From: Acidimicrobiaceae bacterium RAAP-2
Lineage (GTDB): Bacteria; Actinomycetota; Acidimicrobiia; Acidimicrobiales; RAAP-2
Direction: 5' to 3'
Length of the DNA stretch: 64,000 bases
Assembly: GCA_001443545.1 (NCBI GenBank)
Contig: LMAD01000002.1
Coordinates: 73,406-137,405 of the forward strand
Positions 9,301 through 18,399 of the stretch are shown here, in pieces (position 1 is the first letter of the stretch; each line of letters opens with the position of its first letter). The position numbers and the translations under genes are program-made. A model generated the notes under the pieces. That model was not told the origin of the DNA and searched no databases. It was given only the letters and a program-made list of their open reading frames with translations.

Positions 9301-9759
9301 ACGATCACGTTGGACGTTCCCGGCGAGGCACACCTGCCCAAGGACTACGTCGAGGCCGACGACGCTCGCCTCGAGGCGTACCGGCGCCTAGCCGGCGTGT
9401 CGAGCGCCGAGATGTTGGACGACCTGCGCGGCGAGTGGATCGACCGGTACGGTCCGCTGCCCCGAGCGGCCACGGGACTGCTCGACCTGGCCGACCTGCG
9501 ACTGGTCTGTCTCGAAGCCGGGGCGAGTCAGCTCACGGTGTTGCCCGCCAAGGTCGGTGTCCGCTCCGCGCCCGTGGTGCGCTTCGGACCGGTCAAGCTG
9601 TCGTTGAGCCAGCAGATGCGACTACGCCGACGCCACGGTTCGCGGGCCTACGACGAATCGACCGGGGAAGTGCGCCTCGAGGTGGCGACGGCGTCGACGA
9701 CGCCAGCGGCGCTGCGGGACCTCGTGCGCGCCACGACCGCGACATCGTCGTCGGAGTGA
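6376..9759 (+). CDS. mfd: transcription-repair coupling factor
   Basis: Mfd removes RNA polymerase stalled at DNA lesions and recruits UvrA. From the GTG at 6376, which overlaps the pth stop, it has 1127 residues, near the family length. Domains in order: UvrB-like module (about 1-330), spacer, CarD-like RNA-polymerase interaction domain with YVVHRHHGVARFSG (about 462-510), RecG-like translocase with Walker A ADVGFGKTE (about 608), the DEEQRFG motif II (about 708), motif VI near GRVGRSGQ, and a C-terminal TRCF domain. It is a cytoplasmic DNA translocase. The position after pth and before mazG/eno matches mycobacterial gene order. Confidence 0.97.
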   Translation: MSAAAGLRRVLELATPHLNETLLAGTLAPSGSATPLAVAAHASTTPLTVAVVATSTEAELLHDALVALFEDPSAVTLWPAWDTHPLERVSPDSSVMAARAFARWRLSQAAPPRVVVAPIRALAQVLAPEAAPAPEAVRRGEARDRDELLETLARFGYRREAIVEHRAEFAVRGGIVDLWSPHAELPVRLDFFGDEIERVTNFDVASQRSIGDVDEALLVTAREWLPDDATRDRAHRLVTEQPWGGAVFERIAAGDFFDGMEGWMPLFIEDSRTLLDELDDASVFVVEPSRVAHRLAELLEEERELTDTVATTWRATETVPLLHHEWMNLMDRPFVGFGDNPGGAELIVSSPPAVQGDPARIAAHVRGWSSRRRGVVLTANVAAVERMADQLRGEGLEVTTDPERVLDVRITVLHSVLPAGFVLDNPEVVVWSETDLTGRRTVHRAARTRARTVDGFFDDLAVGSYVVHRHHGVARFSGTTTRAINGTVRDYLILEFKDGRSYWPTEQIDVLTPYTGGDSPSLSRMGGVEWQKTRAKARAAAYLVAQELVDLYRQRSVAVGHAFAPDSAWQREVEDLFPFTLTTDQAQAIEDVKADMERERPMDRLVCADVGFGKTEIAVRAIFKAVQDNRQAAVLVPTTLLASQHFATLTERFGGFPVRVALLSRFVEDAEAKSTLRGLQDGSIDVVVGTHRLLGEGVHFRDLGLLVVDEEQRFGVGHKEAIKARSVGVDVLTLSASPIPRTLEMAFAGIRDLSMVTTPPADRRPILTHVGEYDEAAVVEAVRRELLREGQVFFVHNRVSDIDQVARRLGQLVPDARIAVAHGQMDEGTLERIMVDFWERRYDVLVCTTIVESGIDLPSVNTLIVDRAERLGLGQLHQLRGRVGRSGQRAYAYLFHAAGQTLSETAFERLRTIGDNTALGSGFKIAMRDLEIRGAGNLLGHDQSGPVAAVGYDLYVQLVAEAVAEAKGIVAPEVVTITLDVPGEAHLPKDYVEADDARLEAYRRLAGVSSAEMLDDLRGEWIDRYGPLPRAATGLLDLADLRLVCLEAGASQLTVLPAKVGVRSAPVVRFGPVKLSLSQQMRLRRRHGSRAYDESTGEVRLEVATASTTPAALRDLVRATTATSSSE

Positions 9760-9767
9760 CGACTCGG

Positions 9768-9773
9768 TAGGCT
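9768..9773 (+). promoter_or_regulatory. -10 box of a likely leaderless transcript (foldase gene)
   Basis: TAGGCT lies six bases before the GTG of the parvulin-like gene, with no ribosome-binding site between them. It suggests that the gene has its own promoter in addition to mfd read-through. Confidence 0.5.
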
Positions 9774-9779
9774 GTCGGG

Positions 9780-10862
9780 GTGCGTCGAATCACTGCTCTC
9801 TTCGTCATCGCCCTCGTCGTCGCGGTCCTCGTCGGACGATCCAGCATCTCCTCGGGGGTGAGCGTCAACGGGTCTACCGTCTCCACCACCGAGCTGCGGG
9901 CCGAATTGAGCGCCATCTCGGCCTCGCCACCACTCCAGTGCTACCTCACCGCGATTGCCCGGGCGGGCTTCACCGCCGGTGGTGGCTCGTCGACGATGGC
10001 CGCGTCGGGGGTCGCCGCGTGGTCCAACCTGCGCGTCGAGGGGATGGCGATTGACCAGTACGTGCGCAGTCGGCTGCACTATCGTCCGGGTTCGGATCTC
10101 GCGAAGGCCAAGAACTCGTTGGAGTCCGAGATGACCCAGGCGGCGGCGTCGAATTCACTGAGTTGCCCCGGCACGGCCGCCCAGGCGCTCGCCGCGATGA
10201 CGCCCACGATGGAGCAAACCGAAGTTCTCGCCCAGGCCGAGTCGCTGTACCTGCTGAGCAAGTTGAACTCGACGATCCCGTTGACCACCAGCTCGTTGAA
10301 GACGTACTACGACTCGCACCGCTCGAGCTACGACACGATCTGCATCAGCGTCGCCGAGGTATCGACGAGCCAGGTGGGCGCCTTCGCCGCCGCGCAGGCC
10401 AAGGGCGCCACGGTGGCCCAGTTGGCCAAGAAGTTTTCCGTTGACCCCTCGGCCGCTCACGGTGGCGCCTACGGCTGCTACGGACCGACCTCGTCGTACT
10501 TCGCTGGGATTCGCGCCGACGTCAGTGCGAGCCCGCTGAACAGCTTCCCGACGACGCCGCTCACGACGACGAACAACGGGGTCACGTACGCGCTCTACGT
10601 GGCCGCGACGTCAAAAACCTCGACGCCATTCAGCCAGGCGGAGGGAGCGGTACTTACCGACGTGCGCAACCTCAACGCGAACTCGGCCAGCCTGCTCACG
10701 AACGGCATCCTCAACCGGGCCGTGATCGCCATCGACCCCGCGCTGGGTCGATGGGGGCTCGGGACGAACGGGCGGTCGGTCTTCGCACCCGCACTCCCGC
10801 CGACGTCTGACGTGACGGGTTCGACGACGCTGGCCACTCCGAGCGCGCTCAGCTATCAGTGA
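9780..10862 (+). CDS. secreted parvulin-like (PpiC/SurA-type) foldase
   Basis: This is probably an extracytoplasmic peptidyl-prolyl isomerase or chaperone of 360 residues. It begins with a signal or anchor segment (about residues 4-19, no lipobox Cys). A SurA-like helical region follows (about 25-180), with VNGSTVSTTELRAEL resembling the SurA start. A parvulin-like domain lies at about 180-285, with the characteristic FSVDPSAAHGGAYG segment. The last 70 residues include a short Ala/Thr/Ser-rich tail. The match to PpiC is by overall pattern, and activity is not certain. The TGA overlaps the mazG GTG, so the two are coupled. In mycobacteria a lipoprotein gene occupies a similar position near mazG. 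Confidence 0.75.
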   Translation: MRRITALFVIALVVAVLVGRSSISSGVSVNGSTVSTTELRAELSAISASPPLQCYLTAIARAGFTAGGGSSTMAASGVAAWSNLRVEGMAIDQYVRSRLHYRPGSDLAKAKNSLESEMTQAAASNSLSCPGTAAQALAAMTPTMEQTEVLAQAESLYLLSKLNSTIPLTTSSLKTYYDSHRSSYDTICISVAEVSTSQVGAFAAAQAKGATVAQLAKKFSVDPSAAHGGAYGCYGPTSSYFAGIRADVSASPLNSFPTTPLTTTNNGVTYALYVAATSKTSTPFSQAEGAVLTDVRNLNANSASLLTNGILNRAVIAIDPALGRWGLGTNGRSVFAPALPPTSDVTGSTTLATPSALSYQ

Positions 10863-12247
10863 GCGAGGCGACGGTTCGGGTAGTCGGCCTCGGACCAGGT
10901 GATCGGGACCTCGTCACCGCGAGTGCGTGGCGACTGATCACCGAATCACCCGTCGTGCGACTGCGCACCCGTCGACACCCCGCGGCGGCCACCCTGGACG
11001 CGATCGCGAGCTACGACGACTGGTACGACGCGGCTGGGTCCTTCGAAGAGCTGTACGCCACGATCGCCGATGACCTCGTGCGTCTGGCGACCGAGGCCGC
11101 CGGCGAGGTCGTCTACGTGGTGCCCGGTTCGCCCGTCGTGGCGGAACGGACCGTTGAGTTGCTCTACGAGCGTCCCATTCGGGTCGTCTGTGAACCGGCA
11201 ATCTCCGTTATCGACCTGGCCTGCAGCGCGCTCGGGCGCGACCCGATGATGGCGGGGCTTCGAATCGTCGATGCGCTGGGCTCGGTAGAACCCCTTCGGG
11301 GTCCCGGGCCCCTGCTGGTCCTCCAAACGTACTCCGCGCTCGTACTCGCTTCGGTGGCGGACCGGCTCGCGCCGCACACCCCGGTGACCGTGCTGCACCA
11401 CCTCGGATTGCGTGACGAGGTGATCGAGACCCGTCTGGCCCGGGAGTTGACCGGTTTCGCCGCGGACCACCTCACGTCGCTATGGGTCGAGGACCTGCGT
11501 ACCGCCGGCGCGGCCGTCGACGACCTCGTGACCCTGACGCGGACCCTTCGAGCGTCCTGTCCGTGGGACCAGGAGCAGACCCACGCGTCGCTCACTCGCC
11601 ACCTGCTCGAAGAGGCCTACGAGGCACTCGACGCGCTCGAAAACCTCGTACGCGGCGAGCCAGAGCCCTCACCGGCCGCGATCGCGCACGTGCAAGAGGA
11701 GCTGGGCGACCTGCTCTTCCAGATTTTCTTCCACGCTGAACTCGGCGAGGAGCTCGATCGCTTCAACCTGGCGACCATCGCCGACGCCGTGCGGGTCAAG
11801 CTGATCGGCCGTCACCCCCACGTCTTCGCGGACGTCCACGTCCAAGACGCCGACGACGTCGCCGCGCGTTGGGAAGTCCTCAAGCAAGCCGAGAAGGGAC
11901 GCTCGTCGGTGCTCGACGGCGTCGCCTGGCAACTACCGGCGCTCGCCCTCTACACGAAGTTGCTTCGTAAGGCGACCTCGGTGGGCGTCTCGCGCGACGA
12001 CCTTGCGGCGTCACTGGCCGAAGCGGCCCGAGTCCTCGCGGTGGTGACGGCGACGCCAGCGAGCTCGGACGCGACTTCAACCTCGGACGTCGACCCCGCG
12101 TGGGGTGACGCGATCGAAGCACTGGCCCGCGCCGCGTACGGCGCTGGGGTCGATCTGGAGGGCGTACTGCGCGATCGGGCCCGCCGCGTCGCCGACGCGA
12201 TTCGCTCGCGCGAGACGTCGTCTGAGACGCGCGGGGCCACCAACTAG
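10859..12247 (+). CDS. mazG: nucleoside triphosphate pyrophosphohydrolase MazG with N-terminal tetrapyrrole-methylase-like domain
   Basis: MazG hydrolyses (d)NTPs to monophosphates and clears aberrant nucleotides. This 462-residue protein is the YabN-like fusion form. Residues 1-215 are a tetrapyrrole (corrin/porphyrin) methylase-like domain starting VVGLGPGDRDLVT with a VVPGSPVVAE loop. Residues 222-450 are the MazG domain, with CPWDQEQTH, the metal-binding LEEAYEALDAL and EELGDLLFQ helices, and RHPHVFAD. The GTG start overlaps the upstream stop (GTGA). It lies 25 bp before eno, as in the mazG-eno neighbourhood of mycobacteria. The role of the methylase-like domain in such fusions is unclear. 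Confidence 0.93.
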   Translation: MSEATVRVVGLGPGDRDLVTASAWRLITESPVVRLRTRRHPAAATLDAIASYDDWYDAAGSFEELYATIADDLVRLATEAAGEVVYVVPGSPVVAERTVELLYERPIRVVCEPAISVIDLACSALGRDPMMAGLRIVDALGSVEPLRGPGPLLVLQTYSALVLASVADRLAPHTPVTVLHHLGLRDEVIETRLARELTGFAADHLTSLWVEDLRTAGAAVDDLVTLTRTLRASCPWDQEQTHASLTRHLLEEAYEALDALENLVRGEPEPSPAAIAHVQEELGDLLFQIFFHAELGEELDRFNLATIADAVRVKLIGRHPHVFADVHVQDADDVAARWEVLKQAEKGRSSVLDGVAWQLPALALYTKLLRKATSVGVSRDDLAASLAEAARVLAVVTATPASSDATSTSDVDPAWGDAIEALARAAYGAGVDLEGVLRDRARRVADAIRSRETSSETRGATN

Positions 12248-12254
12248 CGTTTGA

Positions 12255-14003
<1,749 letters not shown>

Positions 14004-14007
<4 letters not shown>

Positions 14008-14489
14008 GCACCTTTCGTGACGCGTCGCTCGACGATCTCGCGGCCGTCGAAGCGCTGATCGGACGACCCCTCGCGGGCCGGTGCGCCGTGGTCGTTCGTC
14101 GCGCCGACGGCGGACCCGTCGTGATCGAGAATGAGCCGAACCTTCGCGATGGGACCCCGATGCCGACGCTGTTCTGGTTGGTGGACCGTGAACTGCACGC
14201 CGCGGTGAGCCGACTCGAAGGCGACGGGGGCGTGCACCGATTCGAGGCACTCGTCGACCCGGGCGAGCTTGCGGCTGCCCACGACGACTACGCCCGACGT
14301 CGAGACGCGGCGATCGTTCAAACCGGCGCGGTGGCACCGACGGGGGGGGTCGGTGGCACGCGCGTCGGGATCAAGTGCCTCCACGCGCACCTCGCGAACT
14401 ACCTCACCGGCGCGAACGACCCGGTCGGCGCGCTCGTCGCCGCCGCCGTCGACGTACCGGTCGTGTTAGTCGAGCGCGTCCGTGACTGA
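14004..14489 (+). CDS. DUF501 family protein
   Basis: This is a protein of about 161 residues of the DUF501 (COG1507) family, function unknown. The family is nearly always found between a divIC-like gene and ppx/gppA in actinobacteria, as here. Seen in the sequence: an IGRPLAGRC segment followed by VVRRADGGPVVIENEP, then PTLFWLVDRELHAAVSRLEGDGGV, and a GTRVGIKCLHAHLANYL segment whose Cys/His pair is the most striking conserved patch. There is no signal peptide. I prefer the TTG at 14004, which overlaps the preceding stop; an in-frame TTG at 13998 is the alternative. Confidence 0.85.
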
Positions 14490-15402
14490 CGCCGTCGCCG
14501 TCGTCGACTGTGGATCGAATTCAACCCGTCTCTTAGTGGCGGATGCGTCGGGGCGCACCCTGTCGCGCGAGATGCGCATCACTCGGTTGAGCGCGGGGGT
14601 TGACGCGACCGGTCGGCTGGCGCCCGACGCACTGGCTCGTACGTTCGCGGTCCTCGGCGAGTTCCGAGGGCTGATGGACGTCCTACGCGTGCGCCGGGGG
14701 ATGGTCGTTGGTACATCGGCAATCCGCGACGCGGCGAATCGCGACGAGTTCGTCGAAGGTGCGCACGAGATCACGGGGATTCAAGTGCGAGTGCTCGATG
14801 GTCAGACCGAGGCGGAGTTCTCCTACGACGGTGCGACCTCGGGGCTGGAGGCCGACCCGCGGGTCACGATGATCGTGGACGTCGGTGGGGGGAGTACCGA
14901 ACTCGCGGCCCGGTTCGACGGCGTCTTGCACGCCGTCTCGATGCAACTGGGTTGTGTCCGGGTGACCGAACGGGCCCTGGGCCGTGACGCGGTGACCGAA
15001 TCGCGCCGCCTGGCGGCCCAGGCGATGATCGATGACGCAATCGACGCGGCCGTGTCGAGCGATCCGCGGCTGGGCTCGGTGGCCGACGGTGTTCGCTTGG
15101 TGGGGCTGGCCGGCACGGTGGCGACGTTGGTCCAACTCGACCTCGGTCTCGCGCACTACGAACGGGCGGCCGTCCACCACCACCTCGTGCGCCGCACCAC
15201 CGTTCAGGTGTGGCGCGACCGACTTTCGCACGAGACCCCCGAGGAGCGCCTCGCGCACGCCGGAATGGTCCACGGTCGCGAAGACGTACTGGTGGCCGGA
15301 CTTATGGTGCTGGACGCGGTGATGGCGCGCGTCGGCGCCGACGAACTGCTCAGTTCAGAGAGCGACATTCTCGACGGAGTCGCCGCGTGGTTGTTGCGGT
15401 GA
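14482..15402 (+). CDS. Ppx/GppA family phosphatase
   Basis: This exopolyphosphatase or guanosine-pentaphosphate phosphatase of the ASKHA fold has 306 residues. N-terminal phosphate loop: VVDCGSNSTRLLVAD. Second loop: IVDVGGGSTELAAR at about residue 130. The conserved GTSAIRDAANRDEF segment and the GLAGTVATL strand are also present. It is the short form, with the Ppx/GppA domain only and no C-terminal HD-like extension, like the mycobacterial Rv1026 type. Polyphosphate hydrolysis is the more likely role, but pppGpp cannot be excluded. It overlaps the DUF501 gene by eight bases. A PPK2-type kinase and a phosphate transporter elsewhere in the window concern the same phosphate store. Confidence 0.9.
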   Translation: MTDAVAVVDCGSNSTRLLVADASGRTLSREMRITRLSAGVDATGRLAPDALARTFAVLGEFRGLMDVLRVRRGMVVGTSAIRDAANRDEFVEGAHEITGIQVRVLDGQTEAEFSYDGATSGLEADPRVTMIVDVGGGSTELAARFDGVLHAVSMQLGCVRVTERALGRDAVTESRRLAAQAMIDDAIDAAVSSDPRLGSVADGVRLVGLAGTVATLVQLDLGLAHYERAAVHHHLVRRTTVQVWRDRLSHETPEERLAHAGMVHGREDVLVAGLMVLDAVMARVGADELLSSESDILDGVAAWLLR

Positions 15403-15442
15403 AGCGCGACCCCGTCGTCACCTGGCACGATGGAGGGGTGAG

Positions 15443-16078
15443 GTGGCGATCGTGACGGCACGAGGGGCTCTGTACTCGTCAGTGAATCTGCACGGACGAC
15501 GCGTGGTGCTGCGTACGTTGAACGAGCAGGACTACGACGGTTGGTTGGCGGTGCGGACCCGTTGTCACGACTGGCTCGTGAAGTGGGAGCCACGATCGGT
15601 ACATTCACCGCACCTCGCCGAGGACCAGCGCAGCTTCGACAGTCGGTGCGCGTTGCGTGAACGCGAGCGCCAACTGGGCAGCGGCTACGGCTTCGGGATC
15701 TTCTACGACGGACGATTCGTGGGCGAATTGACCCTCTCATCGATTCAACGTGGCCCCCTCCAATCGGCCTTCGTTGGTTACTGGATCGACGAGGCGGTGG
15801 CCGGGCGAGGGTTGATGCCCGAATCGGTGGTGGTCGTCCTGCAGTACGCCTTCGAGACACTTCGACTGCACCGGATCGAGATCAACATCATTCCGCGAAA
15901 TCGGGCGTCTCGGCGGGTCGTCGAGAAGTTGGGCATCCGTTTCGAGGGGGTGGCCGAGCGCTACCTGGAGATCGACGGCGCGTGGGAGGACCACGGGCGT
16001 TACGCGATCACCGCCGAAGAGTGGGCCGATCGCGCGCCGCAGTTGGTCGCCGACTGGCTCTTGCCCCGGCCGGACTAA
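15443..16078 (+). CDS. GNAT acetyltransferase (RimJ/RimL-like)
   Basis: This is a predicted N-acetyltransferase of 211 residues, possibly acting on protein N-termini. The RimJ/RimL pattern is clear: RVVLRTLNEQDYDGWLAVR near the start, FVGELTLSSI, GYWIDEAVAGRGLMPESV (acetyl-CoA pyrophosphate-binding region), then LHRIEINIIPRNRASRRVVEKLGI and an ERYLEIDGAWEDH segment at the end. These last two are highly characteristic of RimJ-type enzymes. The start is uncertain; the GTG at 15443 is used. It follows ppx by 40 bp and its end overlaps the convergent glycosyltransferase by four bases. Confidence 0.85.
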   Translation: MAIVTARGALYSSVNLHGRRVVLRTLNEQDYDGWLAVRTRCHDWLVKWEPRSVHSPHLAEDQRSFDSRCALRERERQLGSGYGFGIFYDGRFVGELTLSSIQRGPLQSAFVGYWIDEAVAGRGLMPESVVVVLQYAFETLRLHRIEINIIPRNRASRRVVEKLGIRFEGVAERYLEIDGAWEDHGRYAITAEEWADRAPQLVADWLLPRPD

Positions 16079-17028
16079 ACGGCCTCGACCGTTCGACCAA
16101 CGAGGCCGCGCAGGTCGGTCGTACGTACGAATCCGCCGAGCCCCTCGGCCAGTGCCGTCGCGCTAACGGCGCCATCACGGGCGACCACAATGAGCGCGTC
16201 CTCGGGCCCTCGAGCGATGACCAAACCTTGGACTCTCGCCGCGCGCGCGACGCGTTCGACCGCCGCGCGATCGACGTCGGGCGCGACGACGACGACGGGA
16301 TTGACGTGCTTCGTTCGTGGCAGGGCGCGCAGGTCGGTGACCATCGCGAGGGGCGCTGAGCGGAGGTGTACCGAGGAACCGCTAATATCCTCCCAGGTCA
16401 CGGGGTATGGCGAGACGGTGAAGCCGAGTTGACGCGCGAGCAGGAAGAACTCCGCGTCGTAGGCGAAGCCGTCGACCATGCCCAAGAGACCGAGCAGGCG
16501 CGCCGGTGCGCGGCGAAAGGCCTTCGCGCCGCACTGGGTGTCGACCAGGGTGACGCCGGTGTAGTGGCGAACGAGCCGATTGAACACGCGACCCGCGCCG
16601 GTGCGCGCTCGTGACTGGTAGCGGATGTGCCCATCTTTGGCGCGGGACCCGGGTACGAGGTCGGCCCCGTCGAGCCGGTCCACCATGGCGCGGTAGTGGC
16701 GGGGGTCGATTGCCATGTCTGCGTCCACGGCGAGGATCCGTTCGCCACGCGCCACGGCGACGCCGAGGCGGACCGCCGCCCCCTTGCCGCGGTTCGACGG
16801 CTGGCGCACGACCAGCGAATGCGGGAGTGCGCCGTAGACCGCCAGGGCCTCGCGCGCCGTATCGTCGGTGGAGCCGTCGTCGACGATGACGAATTCGGTG
16901 CGTTGGGGGTCGAGGTCCCCCAAGACTGGTTCGAGCCGGGCGAAGCCACGGCTCAGTCGAGCCGCTTCGTTGAAGGCCGGGACGACGACGGTGATGTCGA
17001 TGGCGGGGTCGTTAGGGTCGGGCGGCAC
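16075..17028 (-). CDS. family 2 glycosyltransferase with a C-terminal extension
   Basis: This is an inverting GT2 enzyme of the dolichyl-phosphate glucosyl/mannosyl-transferase type, 317 residues. Motifs: VVVPAFNEAARL, the nucleotide-binding VIVDDGSTDDTA, NRGKGAAVRLGV, the metal-binding DADMAIDP, TQCGAKAFRR and a DAEFFLLARQLG acceptor region. No C-terminal membrane segments are seen; after about residue 240 there is a 75-residue extension, rich in Val and Ala, with two alternating strand-helix units. This is not usual for the family. It overlaps the NlpC/P60 gene upstream by 17 bases, so both are transcribed together. The donor is probably UDP-Glc or GDP-Man and the acceptor a polyprenyl phosphate, by family analogy. 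Confidence 0.85.
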   Translation of the reverse strand: MPPDPNDPAIDITVVVPAFNEAARLSRGFARLEPVLGDLDPQRTEFVIVDDGSTDDTAREALAVYGALPHSLVVRQPSNRGKGAAVRLGVAVARGERILAVDADMAIDPRHYRAMVDRLDGADLVPGSRAKDGHIRYQSRARTGAGRVFNRLVRHYTGVTLVDTQCGAKAFRRAPARLLGLLGMVDGFAYDAEFFLLARQLGFTVSPYPVTWEDISGSSVHLRSAPLAMVTDLRALPRTKHVNPVVVVAPDVDRAAVERVARAARVQGLVIARGPEDALIVVARDGAVSATALAEGLGGFVRTTDLRGLVGRTVEAV

Positions 17029-18190
17029 CGATGAGTCCGAACGTGAAGATTGGCGCGAAACTGATATGGGTGCCGGCGCTCGCGGCGGCGATGATCGTGT
17101 TGGTGCCCCACGGTCCGCTTCCGGCGTACATCACGACGTGGTCGACCAGGTGGTCGCCGTCGAGGTTGTAGTAGAAGAGGAGGTCGCCCGGCTGGAGTTG
17201 GCTGAGTGGGATGTGGCGCAGGGCCGGCCACTCCGTCTCCGTTGTTCGCGGAATCGTGAATCCGGCCTTCGCCCACGCCCACTGGACCAGGCCGGAGCAG
17301 TCGAAGCCCTTGCCGGGCGTCTCGCCGCCCCAGACGTAGGGGACGCCGATCTGGGAGATGGCCGCGGCGAGCGCCGCCCGACCGGCCGCCGACCCGGCGG
17401 TGCCACCGGTGAAGATCGGTGGCGTGGCGGCCTGGATGGCCGCGAGGACCAGGTTCGCGGCACTCTGCCCGCCCACCGAAGCCGCCGCCGAGACCGCGGC
17501 CTGCTCCTGGGCCACGTCTCGCACCTTCGCGGCCGCCGTCCCGACTTGCACCTCGTAGGTGATGATCTGCTGCTTCAGTGACTTGGTCACCGCGGTGAGC
17601 GTGGCTTGGGTCGTTGCTTCGTTGCGGATGTTCTGGGCGAGGAGGTCTCGCATGGTGTTCTCTTGTTGATGCGCCTGGAGACGTTGAGCGGCTAACTGGG
17701 CGATCGTCGAGTCGAGGGAGCGCTTCTCGTGTCGGTATCGCTGTCGAAGGTGCGTCAGGTTTCCGATTGCTTGATCCTGGTACACGGTGCGCGCGTCGCT
17801 CGACGTGATCGATTGGTCGAAGAGGGCGATGGCCTGAGCGTCGGCCGAACCAAGGACGTAGGCCCGCACGACGGCCGTGACTAGTTGGTGCGAGGTGACC
17901 AGGATGGCCGCGCGCTTCAGGGTCTCTCGACCTTCGAGGCGTTTGACGTTGGTCGTGATGTTGGCGAACTGGACCTTGGCGGCGTCGTACGCGTTGGCGG
18001 TGGTCTCGCTCGTTCGCTGCTGCTGGGCGAGCGTGGCCGACAGCGCGGCGATTTCAGCGCGGGTTTGGGCAATCGTCTGGGCACCCGAGGTCGAGGACAG
18101 CAGGGTCGCGGTCATCGCCACGGCGACGAGCACCGTGAAGAATCGACTATTCATTGAACGGGCCGTGCCCCGACGACGCACGCGGTTCAT
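17012..18190 (-). CDS. secreted NlpC/P60 peptidoglycan endopeptidase with coiled coil
   Basis: This is a cell-wall hydrolase of the RipA/RipB kind, 392 residues. It has a signal peptide (about residues 13-37, cleavage near SGAQT), a long Ala/Gln-rich coiled coil (about 38-235), a linker, and an NlpC/P60 domain from about 270. Catalytic residues seen: Cys298 in FDCSGL, His351 in VDHVVMY and a candidate third polar residue, His375. The domain begins GVPYVWGGETPG, and the Cys region is followed by an aromatic-rich helix. It should cut D-Glu-mDAP-type peptide links during division. The ATG at 18190 is favoured because TAGGCT lies six bases upstream; an inner ATG at 18154 is possible. The glycosyltransferase overlaps its 3' end. 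Confidence 0.92.
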   Translation of the reverse strand: MNRVRRRGTARSMNSRFFTVLVAVAMTATLLSSTSGAQTIAQTRAEIAALSATLAQQQRTSETTANAYDAAKVQFANITTNVKRLEGRETLKRAAILVTSHQLVTAVVRAYVLGSADAQAIALFDQSITSSDARTVYQDQAIGNLTHLRQRYRHEKRSLDSTIAQLAAQRLQAHQQENTMRDLLAQNIRNEATTQATLTAVTKSLKQQIITYEVQVGTAAAKVRDVAQEQAAVSAAASVGGQSAANLVLAAIQAATPPIFTGGTAGSAAGRAALAAAISQIGVPYVWGGETPGKGFDCSGLVQWAWAKAGFTIPRTTETEWPALRHIPLSQLQPGDLLFYYNLDGDHLVDHVVMYAGSGPWGTNTIIAAASAGTHISFAPIFTFGLIGAARP

Positions 18191-18196
18191 TGTTTC

Positions 18197-18202
18197 AGCC
18201 TA
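18197..18202 (-). promoter_or_regulatory. -10 box of a likely leaderless transcript (NlpC/P60 gene)
   Basis: On the minus strand TAGGCT is followed by six bases and then the ATG at 18190. No ribosome-binding site is present. This arrangement supports the upstream ATG as the true start. Confidence 0.5.
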
Positions 18203-18284
18203 GACAGGCTCGGCCACGAAATCGGCCCACCGCCCGATTCACCGACACGGCGTTGATGCGTTACGGTGTCAAGCACGATCGCGC

Positions 18285-18358
18285 GGGGGCGTAGCCCAAT
18301 TGGCAGAGGCAGGGCGCTTAAACCGCCTCCAGTGAGGGTTCGAGTCCCTCCGCCCCTA
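18285..18358 (+). tRNA. tRNA with anticodon TAA (Leu codon UUA), short variable loop
   Basis: This 74-nt cloverleaf has acceptor GGGGGCG/CGCCCCT, D-arm with GCC/GGC stem, anticodon stem GGGCG/CGCCT with loop CTTAAAC (anticodon at 18319-18321), a five-base variable loop CCAGT, T-arm GAGGG-TTCGAGT-CCCTC and discriminator A. No CCA is encoded. The anticodon reads UUA (leucine), a rare codon in high-GC genomes. Bacterial tRNA-Leu normally has a long class II variable arm; this gene has a class I shape, which is noted as a finding. Confidence 0.85.
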
Positions 18359-18386
18359 CGCGCTCGGTCGGGTCGCGCATTTTTAG

Positions 18387-18392
18387 TAGCGT
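18387..18392 (+). promoter_or_regulatory. -10 box of a likely leaderless transcript (18400 gene)
   Basis: TAGCGT lies seven bases before the GTG at 18400, with no ribosome-binding site, between the tRNA and the membrane protein gene. Confidence 0.45.
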
Positions 18393-18399
18393 TGCCCCC

